DNA of 64,000 nt from Nonomuraea indica (GTDB taxonomy: Bacteria > Actinomycetota > Actinomycetes > Streptosporangiales > Streptosporangiaceae), in NCBI RefSeq assembly GCF_002850745.1, contig NZ_KZ559471.1:62001-126000 (forward strand). The letters are read 5' to 3'. The stretch's first letter is position 1, and each line of letters opens with the position of its first letter. The notes under the pieces are model-generated. The model was not told the origin of the DNA, ran no database searches, and saw only the letters and a program-made list of their open reading frames with translations. Both the position numbers and the translations under genes were made by a program. Below, in pieces: positions 26,223-33,731 of this stretch.

Positions 26223-27146
26223 ATGACCGTCGCCACCGTCGGCGTCCACATCGTCGACATCCTCGCCAGGCCCGTCGAGCACATCCCTCCGGGCCAGGAC
26301 ACCGTGCTGGTCGACCAGATCCGCCTGACCGCCGCGGGCGCCGCGGCCGGGACGGCGGTGGACCTGGTCAAGCTGGGCAACGACGTCGTCACCATGGGGG
26401 CGGTCGGCGACGACGAGCTCGGCGACTTCCTCGTGGCCGTGCTGGCCAAACGGGGCGTGGACGTCTCCCGCCTGGCGCGCCGGCCGGGCGAGCAGACCGC
26501 CGCCTCCATCCTGCCGATCCGCCCCGACGGCGGGCGGCCCAGCTTCCACGTGCCGGGGGCCAACCTCGGCGTGACGCTCGCCGACCTCCACGTCGAGACG
26601 CTGCGCGCCGCGCGGGCGGTGCACCTCGGCGGCGTGGACGTCACGTTCGGGCTGGCCGAGCCGGCCTTCTTCGGCCTGCTCGACGAGCTGCGGGCGGACG
26701 GCGTCGTCGTCACCATGGACGTGCTGTCCGAGCTCCCCGACCTGCTGGGCATGGCCCGCGCCTTCCTGCCGCACGTCGATCACGTGCTGCCCAACGAGTC
26801 GCAGGCGCGGCTCATGACCGGCGAGGACGACGTCCGGGCCGCCGCACTCGCCCTGCTCGCCGAGGGGCCGCGCGGGGTCGTGGTCACGCTCGGCGCCGAG
26901 GGCAGCGTGGTCGCCACCGAGGCCGGGGTGGAGCACGTGCCCGCCCTGAAGGTCGAGGTCGCCGACACCACCGGCTGCGGCGACGCCTACTGCGCGGGCT
27001 TCCTCACCGGCCTGCTGCACGGCAGGGACGTCCCGGCCGCCGCCCGCTGGGGCACGGCCGCCGCCGCCCGCGTGGCCACCGGTCTCGGCTCCGACGCCGG
27101 CATCACCGACCTGCCGTCCACGCTCGCCCTGCTCACCGACTCCTGA
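26223..27146 (+). CDS. PfkB-family carbohydrate kinase
   Basis: 307 aa ribokinase-family sugar kinase. GAAAGTAVDLVKLGNDV matches the N-terminal GG-type signature region. The C-terminal signature DTTGCGDAYCAGFLTGLL near residue 245 has the catalytic Asp and anion hole. Between them VDHVLPNESQARLMTGEDD is the usual NE motif for Mg-ATP. Substrate class (ribose, fructose derivative, nucleoside, inositol) cannot be fixed. It heads an operon with a class III aminotransferase (11-bp gap) and is divergent from a TetR gene; the upstream promoter appears leaderless. Confidence 0.92.
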   Translation: MTVATVGVHIVDILARPVEHIPPGQDTVLVDQIRLTAAGAAAGTAVDLVKLGNDVVTMGAVGDDELGDFLVAVLAKRGVDVSRLARRPGEQTAASILPIRPDGGRPSFHVPGANLGVTLADLHVETLRAARAVHLGGVDVTFGLAEPAFFGLLDELRADGVVVTMDVLSELPDLLGMARAFLPHVDHVLPNESQARLMTGEDDVRAAALALLAEGPRGVVVTLGAEGSVVATEAGVEHVPALKVEVADTTGCGDAYCAGFLTGLLHGRDVPAAARWGTAAAARVATGLGSDAGITDLPSTLALLTDS

Positions 27147-27157
27147 AAGGCCGACCC

Positions 27158-28372
27158 ATGACCGACGCCGAGCTGCGCGAGCGCGCGCTCAAGGTGGTGC
27201 CCGGCGGCATGTACGGGCACCTCAACGCCGCCATCTTCGCCCCCGGCTACCCCCAGTTCTTCCTGCGCGGCGAGGGCTGCCGGCAGTGGGACGCCGACGG
27301 GCGCGAGTACATCGACCTCATGTGCAGCTGGGGGCCCGTCGTGCTCGGGCACCGGCACCCGAAGGTCGAGGAGGCGGCCGCCCGGCAGCTCGCCCTCGGC
27401 GACTGCCTCAACGGGCCCGGCCCCGTCATGGTCGAGCTGGCCGAGCTGCTCGTGGACACCGTCCCCAGCGCGGACTGGGCGATGTTCTCCAAGAACGGCA
27501 CCGACGCCACCACCCAGGCGCTCATGGTGGCCAGGGCCGCGACGGGCCGCGCCAAGGTGCTGATGGCGCACGGCGCCTATCACGGGGCCGACCCGTGGTG
27601 CACGCCGTCGACCGCCGGCACCACCCCGAACGAGCGGGCCGACCTGGTGGAGTTCACCTACAACTCGCTGGAGTCGCTGGAGGCGGCCGCCGCGACCGCG
27701 GAGGGCGACGTGGCGGCGATCATCGTGACCCCGTTCAAGCACGACTCGTTCGAGGACCAGGAGCTCGTGGAGCCGGCCTTCGCGCGGGGGGCGCGGGCGC
27801 TCGCCGACCGGATCGGCGCCGCGCTGGTCATCGACGACGTGCGGGCCGGCTTCCGCATCGACCTGCGCGGGTCGTGGGAGCCGTACGGGGTGCGGCCCGA
27901 CCTCACGGCCTGGTCCAAGGCCATGGCCAACGGCTACGCCATCGCCGCCGTCACCGGCGTCGACGCGCTGCGCGGCGCGGCCCAGTCGCTCTACTCGACC
28001 GGCTCGTTCTGGTTCTCGGCCGTGGCCATGGCGGCGGCCAAGGCCACCATCGAGACGCTGCGCGACACCGACGGCATCGCCGCCATGGAGCGCGCCGGCA
28101 CGCAACTGCGCGAGGGGCTGTACGCGCAGGCCAAGGCGCACGGGTTCACGGTCAACCAGACCGGGCCGGTGACGATCCCGTGGCTGAGCTTCGACGGCGA
28201 CGCCGACCTGTCCACGGCGCTGCACTGGAGCGACGCCTGCCTGCGGCACGGGGTCTACCTGCACCCGTGGCACAACTGGTTCCTGTCGGCCGCCCACACG
28301 GAGGAGGACGTGGCCCGCGCCCTGGAGGGCACCGACCGCGCCTTCGCCGAAACCCGCGCCCACCTCGGCTGA
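27158..28372 (+). CDS. Class III PLP aminotransferase (GSA aminomutase-like)
   Basis: 404 aa. Begins RERALKVVPGGMYGHLN, resembling glutamate-1-semialdehyde aminomutase-like enzymes. Motifs are FSKNGTDATTQALMVARAATGR (PLP phosphate contacts), YHGADPWC, VIDDVRAG (the Asp that binds the pyridine N) and AWSKAMANGYAIAAVTG with the Schiff-base Lys. It has no signal peptide. Next to a sugar kinase and TetR, a housekeeping heme role is unlikely; conversion of an amino sugar or keto-sugar derivative is more plausible, but this is inferred. ATG 27158 follows GAAAGG 9-14 bp upstream. Confidence 0.9.
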   Translation: MTDAELRERALKVVPGGMYGHLNAAIFAPGYPQFFLRGEGCRQWDADGREYIDLMCSWGPVVLGHRHPKVEEAAARQLALGDCLNGPGPVMVELAELLVDTVPSADWAMFSKNGTDATTQALMVARAATGRAKVLMAHGAYHGADPWCTPSTAGTTPNERADLVEFTYNSLESLEAAAATAEGDVAAIIVTPFKHDSFEDQELVEPAFARGARALADRIGAALVIDDVRAGFRIDLRGSWEPYGVRPDLTAWSKAMANGYAIAAVTGVDALRGAAQSLYSTGSFWFSAVAMAAAKATIETLRDTDGIAAMERAGTQLREGLYAQAKAHGFTVNQTGPVTIPWLSFDGDADLSTALHWSDACLRHGVYLHPWHNWFLSAAHTEEDVARALEGTDRAFAETRAHLG

Positions 28373-28466
28373 CCCCGGCCGGCCCGCGGCCCGCACCCCC
28401 CGGCCGGCCCGCGGCCCGCACCCCCGGCCGGTCCGCGGCGCGCACCCCCGGCCGGTCCGCGGCCCG
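28373..28466. repeat. GC-rich tandem repeat, about four units of ~24 bp
   Basis: After the aminotransferase stop, units of CCCCGGCCGGCCCGCGGCC plus CGCA repeat about four times with single-base changes (GGTCC for GGCCC, GCGCG for GCCCG). They can form strong hairpins and may serve as a transcription end. No gene is present until the start at 28520. Confidence 0.8.
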
Positions 28467-28519
28467 GTCCCGGGCGGCGTGCCGCGGGCGGCGCCGGGGG
28501 CTGCAGTAACGTGAGCCCC

Positions 28520-28804
28520 ATGGACCCGATGGACATCGACGACAAGCTCGCCGGGGTGCCCGAGTGGCGCCGTGAGGGCGAGGAGATCCGGCGGACGGTC
28601 ACCGCGCTCGACTTCCCCACGGCCATCAGGATCGTGGACGAGATCGCGGTCCGGGCCGAGGAGCTCAACCACCATCCCGACATCGACATCCGGTGGCGGA
28701 CGCTCCACCTCGCCCTCACCACGCACGACAAAGGACGCTTGACGGACATGGACTTCACCCTGGCCGCCGAGATCGACCGCATCGTCGCCGAACACGCTGT
28801 GTGA
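28520..28804 (+). CDS. Pterin-4a-carbinolamine dehydratase
   Basis: 94 aa from ATG 28520 (a GTG at 28511 is also possible). The conserved ELNHHPDIDIRWRTLHLALTTHD includes the catalytic EHHP-type motif (here ELNHHPD) and the WxxLxLxLxTHDxGGLT-like end (GRLTDMD). The enzyme recycles tetrahydrobiopterin by dehydrating the 4a-carbinolamine formed during aromatic amino acid hydroxylation; in many bacteria it also has structural or regulatory roles. No pterin-dependent hydroxylase is present in the window. It stands alone with no obvious Shine-Dalgarno sequence. Confidence 0.9.
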   Translation: MDPMDIDDKLAGVPEWRREGEEIRRTVTALDFPTAIRIVDEIAVRAEELNHHPDIDIRWRTLHLALTTHDKGRLTDMDFTLAAEIDRIVAEHAV

Positions 28805-28886
28805 CGAGTCGATTACCCGTTAGAGTGGTGGCCCTTCGCGAGCCTGTCGTACCGGCTCCTGCACTGTCACCACTCTGGGGGTTCTC

Positions 28887-29462
28887 ATGCGCCTGCGCGC
28901 GCTCCTGCTCGCCCTGCTAGCGGCCGCGGCCGGTTGTGCCCAGACCGGTGCGCCCCCGGCGCCGAGCGGCACGGCCGGCACCGCCTCGGCCGGCCCGTCG
29001 GCCAACCCCAACCTGGCGCTCTCCGCCAGCGGCGACTTCGCGCCCGACGCCACGCAGGCCATCGCCTACGACCGCAAGCTCGCCCCCGAGGGCGCCCGGG
29101 CCAGCCTGCTCGTCGAGTCGGAGATGGAGGCCGGCCGGACCCGGTCGTCCCTGGTCGTCGAGGGGTTCCTGCCCGGCCGCACGTACGGCGCCCACCTGCA
29201 TACCCAGCCGTGCGGCGCCAAGCCCGACGACTCGGGTCCCCACTACCAGAACAAGCCGGGCAAGGCCACGGCCAAGAACGAGATCTGGCTCGACTTCACC
29301 ACCGACGGCACCGGCTCGGCCAACGCCTCCGCGCGCAACCCGTGGCTGCTGGCCTCCGACCGGATGCCCCGCTCGCTGGTCATCCACGCCGATCGCACCA
29401 AGGTCAAGAAGCCCGCGCGGGGCGAGGCGGGGCCCCGGGTGGCCTGCCTCACCCTCGGCTGA
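28887..29462 (+). CDS. SodC-like superoxide dismutase family lipoprotein
   Basis: 191 aa with a lipoprotein signal peptide (LLLALLAAAAGCAQ). Cu/Zn superoxide dismutase fold: YGAHLHTQPCGAKPDDSGPH supplies two Cu-binding His, the disulfide Cys and the His that normally bridges to zinc; a later SLVIHADRT gives the fourth Cu ligand. The segment that should hold the other zinc ligands reads KATAKNEIWLDFTTDG and lacks His. So the copper site looks complete and the zinc site absent, like known Cu-only bacterial and fungal enzymes. It would detoxify superoxide at the cell surface. Confidence 0.82.
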   Translation: MRLRALLLALLAAAAGCAQTGAPPAPSGTAGTASAGPSANPNLALSASGDFAPDATQAIAYDRKLAPEGARASLLVESEMEAGRTRSSLVVEGFLPGRTYGAHLHTQPCGAKPDDSGPHYQNKPGKATAKNEIWLDFTTDGTGSANASARNPWLLASDRMPRSLVIHADRTKVKKPARGEAGPRVACLTLG

Positions 29463-29556
29463 GCGACCGCCACCCGCCTGCCGGGCCCCATGTGGGGGCG
29501 GGCCCGGCGCGCGGGGTCGCCGCGGGGGGTCGCCGCGCGGGTCACGCCCGCCGGAC

Positions 29557-30543
29557 TCACCGCAGGATGAGGACGCTCTCGCCCCTCGGCACGAGCTCTC
29601 CGATCACCGGGTGGCCCGGGACCTCGCCGGCGAGCAGGAGGCCGCCCGATGTCTGCGCGTCGGCCAGGAGCAGCCGGGTCGCCTCGTCCGTGCGGCCGAA
29701 GTCGGTGTGCGGGGCCACCCAGTCGAGGTTGCGGCGGGTTCCGCCGGGCACGTAGCCGTCGCGTACGGCCTCGCGGGCCCCCGCCAGGTACGGCACCGCG
29801 GCCACGTCCACCACCGCCGACACCCCGGACGCCCGCGCCAGCTTGTACAGGTGACCGAGCAGCCCGAATCCGGTGACGTCCGTGGCGCAGCGCAGGCCCG
29901 CCTCGACCGCCGCCCGGCCGGCTTCGGCGTTGAGCCTCGTCATGACCTCCACGGCCTCCGCGAACACCTCTCCCGTGACCTTGTGCCGGTTGTTCAGCAC
30001 GCCGAGGCCGAGCGGCTTGGTCAGCGTGAGGGGCCGGCCCGCCTCCCCGGCCTCGTTGCGCAGCAGCCGCTCCGGGTCGGCGATCCCGGTCACCGCCAGG
30101 CCGTACTTGGGTTCGGGGTCGTTGACGCTGTGCCCGCCCGCCAGGTGGCAGCCGGCCTCGGCCGCGACGGCCGCGCCGCCGCGCAGCACCTCACGGGCGA
30201 CCTCGTACGGCAGGACGTCCCTGGGCCAGCTGAGCAGGTTGACCCCGATCAGCGGCCGGCCGCCCATCGCGTACACGTCGGAGAGCGCGTTGGCCGCGGC
30301 GATCCGGCCCCAGTCGTAGGGGTCGTCCACCACGGGGGTGAAGAAGTCGGCGGTGGCCACCACGGCCGTGCCGTGCTCGATGCGCACCACGGCGGCGTCG
30401 TCGCCGGTCTCCAGGCCCACCAGCAGCTCGCCGGCGGCTCCGCGCGGGGCGGGCGCGCCGAGGCCGGCGAGCACCTCCTCCAGCTCGCCGGGCGGGATCT
30501 TGCAGGCGCACCCGCCGCCCTGCGCGTACTGCGTCAGCCGCAT
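29557..30543 (-). CDS. selD: Selenide, water dikinase (selenophosphate synthase)
   Basis: 328 aa. Makes selenophosphate from selenide and ATP, the selenium donor for SelA and for other selenium uses. The N-terminal catalytic segment is YAQGGGCACKIPP with Cys12 and Lys15 (equivalent to E. coli Cys17/Lys20), so this is the Cys form, not a selenoprotein. TGDDAAVVRI and TADFFTPVVDDPYDWGRIAAAN are the ATP/metal-binding motifs, and GGHSVND and TDVTGFGLLGH are also conserved. GGAG eight bases before ATG 30543 supports the start, and the preceding gene ends 13 bp away. It is the last gene of a five-gene operon and lies on the opposite strand from selA-selB-tRNA-Sec. Confidence 0.97.
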   Translation of the reverse strand: MRLTQYAQGGGCACKIPPGELEEVLAGLGAPAPRGAAGELLVGLETGDDAAVVRIEHGTAVVATADFFTPVVDDPYDWGRIAAANALSDVYAMGGRPLIGVNLLSWPRDVLPYEVAREVLRGGAAVAAEAGCHLAGGHSVNDPEPKYGLAVTGIADPERLLRNEAGEAGRPLTLTKPLGLGVLNNRHKVTGEVFAEAVEVMTRLNAEAGRAAVEAGLRCATDVTGFGLLGHLYKLARASGVSAVVDVAAVPYLAGAREAVRDGYVPGGTRRNLDWVAPHTDFGRTDEATRLLLADAQTSGGLLLAGEVPGHPVIGELVPRGESVLILR

Positions 30544-30556
30544 CGTGGACTCCGTT

Positions 30557-31780
30557 TCACATGAAGTTGCGTGTGTGCAGGGCAGCGAGCTCGGCCGCCT
30601 CTCCGGCCGGGAAGCCCAGGTGGACGAGGCGGTTGCGGCGGCCCTCGAACATCTCGGCCTGCAGCCGCTGGACGGCCGCGTGCCCGTCGGCGACGGCCCG
30701 CGGAGACCACGAGCCCGCGGCCAGCAGCGTCAGGGCGTCGAGCACGTGCTCGTTGATGCCGGCGGTGTCCGCCAGCACGTCGTGGCGGCGCTCGATCGCT
30801 CCTCTGAGCCTGCCACGGAAGGCGGGATCGCGCCGGGCCTGCTCCGCGAGGTGGGCGACGCCGAACGCGACGTGACGGGCCTCGTCCTGGTGCGCCAGCG
30901 CCGCGATCCGGCGGGTGACCGGGTCCGGCGCGTACTGGCCGAGGAACGACAGCAGGTTGAGGAACGTGCCCTCGCCCAGCACGGAGAGCAGGAACGACGC
31001 CAGTGAGAAGTCCGGCTCGGCCAGCAGGGACGTCAGCGAGGCGCGCCCGCCGGCCGACGAGGTGCCCAGTTCGTCGCCGCGCAGCGTGGCGCGGCGGGTG
31101 AACACCTCGATGTGCCGGGCCTCGTCGGCCGCCTGGACGGCGAGCAGTTGCGTCACCTCGCGGAAGTGCGGGTGGACCCGCGCCAGCAGCCGCGCCGGGA
31201 CGACCAGGGCGGCCTGCTCGTTCTCCACCAGGTAGGTCATCACCTGGACGACGGCCGCCTCGACCTCGGCGGGCAGTTCGAAGGCGCAGTCCCAGTCGAT
31301 CGCGGTGGCCGGGTCCCACTGCCGCGCCGCGGCCTGCGCGTACAGGGCGGGCGCCAGGTCGGCCCAGACGACCTCCTTGCGGTCGAGGTCGAACGGCGAC
31401 GGCGGCCCGCCGGGCTCGACCAGCGCGCCGCGGGCGGCCAGCCCCCAGTGCGCGGCCGGGCGGGACACCACCTGGGAGGGGTCCACGCCGCCGGCCCGTT
31501 CGGCGCCGGCCCACCGCCCGCGGGTGGCGGGACCGGGGACGATCCAGGCACGCACCGGCCCGCCCGGCGTGTCCGGCCCGCCCGGATCCCCGTCCGGCGG
31601 GACCGTGAGCGCGTGGCCTTCCCGCCGGCACCAGGCGGCGAGGTGGGCGACGAGGGCGTCGTGGGTTCCGATGACACCGAGCCGGCCGCCCGGCGGGAGC
31701 AGCGCGAGTTCCCTGCGCAGGATGACCTGGGCGCCCTGGTCGAATCCGATGCCCGCCAGGTCGGCGGTCCGCGAGGTCAC
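30557..31780 (-). CDS. TusA-like/ferritin-like diiron fusion protein
   Basis: 407 aa from GTG 31780, overlapping the upstream stop by 4 bp. Residues about 1-60 read as a TusA/YedF-type domain (ADLAGIGFDQGAQVILRR, then LPPGGRLGVIGTH, then LAAWCRREGHAL). The sulfur/selenium-carrying CPxP is replaced by FDQG, so the classical catalytic Cys is missing. After a Pro/Gly-rich linker, residues about 150-400 form a ferritin-like helical bundle with ADEARHIEVF and HQDEARHVAFGVAH, two ExxH iron ligand pairs, plus further Glu in VENEQAALV. TusA-like domains occur in selenium metabolism (YedF). Position just before selD points to handling of selenium species with a diiron centre; the reaction is unknown. 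Confidence 0.75.
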   Translation of the reverse strand: MTSRTADLAGIGFDQGAQVILRRELALLPPGGRLGVIGTHDALVAHLAAWCRREGHALTVPPDGDPGGPDTPGGPVRAWIVPGPATRGRWAGAERAGGVDPSQVVSRPAAHWGLAARGALVEPGGPPSPFDLDRKEVVWADLAPALYAQAAARQWDPATAIDWDCAFELPAEVEAAVVQVMTYLVENEQAALVVPARLLARVHPHFREVTQLLAVQAADEARHIEVFTRRATLRGDELGTSSAGGRASLTSLLAEPDFSLASFLLSVLGEGTFLNLLSFLGQYAPDPVTRRIAALAHQDEARHVAFGVAHLAEQARRDPAFRGRLRGAIERRHDVLADTAGINEHVLDALTLLAAGSWSPRAVADGHAAVQRLQAEMFEGRRNRLVHLGFPAGEAAELAALHTRNFM

Positions 31781-32616
31781 GGGTCGTAGGCCGTGGCGGT
31801 GACCCGGCCGGCCGGGTCGTAGAAGCCGGTCGCGTCCACCGCGGCCTCGAGCGCCGCGTACGCGGTGGCGCGGCCCGGCCGCCACTGCGTGAGCCCTTCC
31901 AGGTCGAGGAGGGGACGCACCTCGGGGTCGGCGTAGGACATGCCGGTCAGCAGCCCGCCGAACTCCTCGACCAGGTCGCGGGGGGCACTCGCCGCGATCG
32001 TCATGTTGCAGTGGTCGTAGGGGGCGGTCATGGTGAGGATCCGGGTGGAACCGGCGGGCAGGGTGCCTTCCTGGGTGAAGAGCAGGTGGTTGGCGTCGAG
32101 CATGCAGGCGGCGGCCACCTCGCCGGCCAGCAGCGCCCGCGCCGCGTCCCGCTCGCCGCCGACGTGATCGCCGTGCAGCCCGACGCCCACCTGGAAGAGT
32201 CTCGGCTCGACCGTGGCACCCAGTTCGTGCAGGTGACGCAGCGGCAGCAGGGTGGCCTGGGGGGAGTCGACGGCTCCGACGCCCACGGTCGCGCCCTTGA
32301 GATCGGCGACCCGTTCGATGCCCGAGTCGGCGCGGACCGCCACGACCGACCGCAGGTCGCAGTCGGTGTCCCGCATCACCAGCGGGTGCACCGGCTCGCC
32401 GCGGGCCACGCCCAGCCGCCGCGCCCGCACCCATGCGAGCGGGGAGTTCCAGGCGGCGTGGATCCGCCCGGCGATCAGGTCCTCGACCTGGCGCTCGTAG
32501 TGGGAGTACAGGACGAAGTCGAACGGCAGGCCCTGCCGCCGCAACCAGGCGCGGAACCCGGACCAGATGGTGACCACCTTGGCGTCGTAGGCCACGGCCC
32601 CCATGAGGAGCGTCAT
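31777..32616 (-). CDS. PhnD/SsuA/transferrin-family binding protein, cytoplasmic-looking
   Basis: 279 aa from ATG 32616 (ATGA overlap with the upstream gene). Type II binding-protein fold of the PhnD class: MTLLMGAVAYDAKVVTIWSGF, then DLKGATVGVGAVDSPQATLLPLRHLHE, then LLAGEVAAACMLDANHLLF, the usual ligand-pocket regions of phosphonate/oxyanion-binding proteins. There is no signal peptide or lipobox and no permease or ATPase in the operon, so it probably does not serve an ABC importer; binding of an oxyanion or selenium/sulfur compound inside the cell, or an enzymatic role, is possible. The C-terminus overlaps the TusA/ferritin-like gene. Confidence 0.78.
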   Translation of the reverse strand: MTLLMGAVAYDAKVVTIWSGFRAWLRRQGLPFDFVLYSHYERQVEDLIAGRIHAAWNSPLAWVRARRLGVARGEPVHPLVMRDTDCDLRSVVAVRADSGIERVADLKGATVGVGAVDSPQATLLPLRHLHELGATVEPRLFQVGVGLHGDHVGGERDAARALLAGEVAAACMLDANHLLFTQEGTLPAGSTRILTMTAPYDHCNMTIAASAPRDLVEEFGGLLTGMSYADPEVRPLLDLEGLTQWRPGRATAYAALEAAVDATGFYDPAGRVTATAYDP

Positions 32617-33731
32617 GAACCGCTCCCGTCGAGGAGCGGCAGGCCGAAGGCGAGCCGGCCGGCGAAGTCGTGCAGCGCCTCGGTGGTGGGGGCCATCACC
32701 CGGGCCGCGAGCGTGTCGCGGAAGTGTCGTTCGACGCCCGCGTCACGGCGCAGCGCCGAGCCGCCGCACAGCCGCATGACCTCGTCGGCGATCTCGACGG
32801 CCGCCTCGGCCGCGACGGCCTTGACCTGCAGGACGCGGAGCATCGCGTCGTCCCTGCCGTCCTCCAGCGCGGCCAGGACGTCGTTCAGGAAGACCCGCAC
32901 CTGGTCGCGGCGGGCGGCGAGCCGGGCGAACGCCGACCGGGCGCCGGGTTGCTCGGCCAGCGTCTGCCCGAGGTGTTCCAGCCGGGTCCGGGCGACGTGC
33001 GCGCGGGCCCCGGCGACGAGCGCGTCCATGACGCCCAGCGAGAAGGCCGCGTTGAGCACGAGGAACGTGGGCAGCGCGGTGCTCAGCGCGATGTCCAGCC
33101 CGGCGCCGTCGGCGCCCAGCATGGTCTCGGGCCGCACGCCGTCGGCGGTCATCGGGCTGGAGGCGTTGCCGCGCAGGCCCAGCCCGTCGAACGCGCCGCT
33201 GACCGACAGCCCCGCCGTGCCGTCGGGCACCAGCCAGAGCGTCATCGGTCCGCGGCCGGTCAGGGAGCGGCTGGACCACACGTACCCGTCGGCCTCCCCC
33301 GCCGCGGTGACGAAGCTCTTCCGGGACGCGAGCCGGACCTCGCCCCCGTGCTCGGTGGCCGTGCCGAGCGGCGCCCAGAAGTGGCTGCGTGAGCCGGTCT
33401 CGGAGAAGGCGAGCGTGGCCAGGTACTCGCCGCGGGCGATGGCGCGGCGGACCTCGTCGGGGCCGTGCGCCTCGATCACCGAGGCGGCCGCGTAGTGCAT
33501 CAGGATGACCATGGCGGTGGATCCGCAGGCCGCGGCCAGGGCGGTGACGGCCTGGGCCGCGGCGGCCAGGCCCTGGCCCGCGCCGCCCACCTCGGTGGCG
33601 CTGGTCAGGCCGAGCAGGCCGGCCTTGCCCAGCGCCTCGATGCCCGCGCGGGGGAAGACGCCGCTCCTGTCGACCTCGGTCGCGGCCGGTGCCACGACGT
33701 CGGCGATCACGGCTGAGAGGGCGGGGGTCAC
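32613..33731 (-). CDS. Acyl-CoA dehydrogenase-like flavoprotein
   Basis: 372 aa from GTG 33731, GTGA overlapping the stop of the dehydrogenase gene upstream. Acyl-CoA dehydrogenase fold: N-terminal helices with LGLTSATEVGGAGQGL, middle TLAFSETGSRSHF (the FAD/substrate strand), KSFVTAAGEADGYV and a C-terminal helical domain with VMRLCGGSALRR, the usual FAD-binding end. No clear catalytic Glu of the beta-oxidation enzymes is visible. The shape recalls flavin-dependent monooxygenases of this fold (SfnB/DszC type) that act on sulfur or amine compounds. In the selD operon it may oxidise a selenium- or sulfur-containing substrate; this is inferred. Confidence 0.8.
   Translation of the reverse strand: MTPALSAVIADVVAPAATEVDRSGVFPRAGIEALGKAGLLGLTSATEVGGAGQGLAAAAQAVTALAAACGSTAMVILMHYAAASVIEAHGPDEVRRAIARGEYLATLAFSETGSRSHFWAPLGTATEHGGEVRLASRKSFVTAAGEADGYVWSSRSLTGRGPMTLWLVPDGTAGLSVSGAFDGLGLRGNASSPMTADGVRPETMLGADGAGLDIALSTALPTFLVLNAAFSLGVMDALVAGARAHVARTRLEHLGQTLAEQPGARSAFARLAARRDQVRVFLNDVLAALEDGRDDAMLRVLQVKAVAAEAAVEIADEVMRLCGGSALRRDAGVERHFRDTLAARVMAPTTEALHDFAGRLAFGLPLLDGSGS

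Noticed and set aside
29557..30543. SelD as a selenoprotein itself
   Set aside because: Its active-site position has Cys (GGGCACK) and the frame has no internal TGA.
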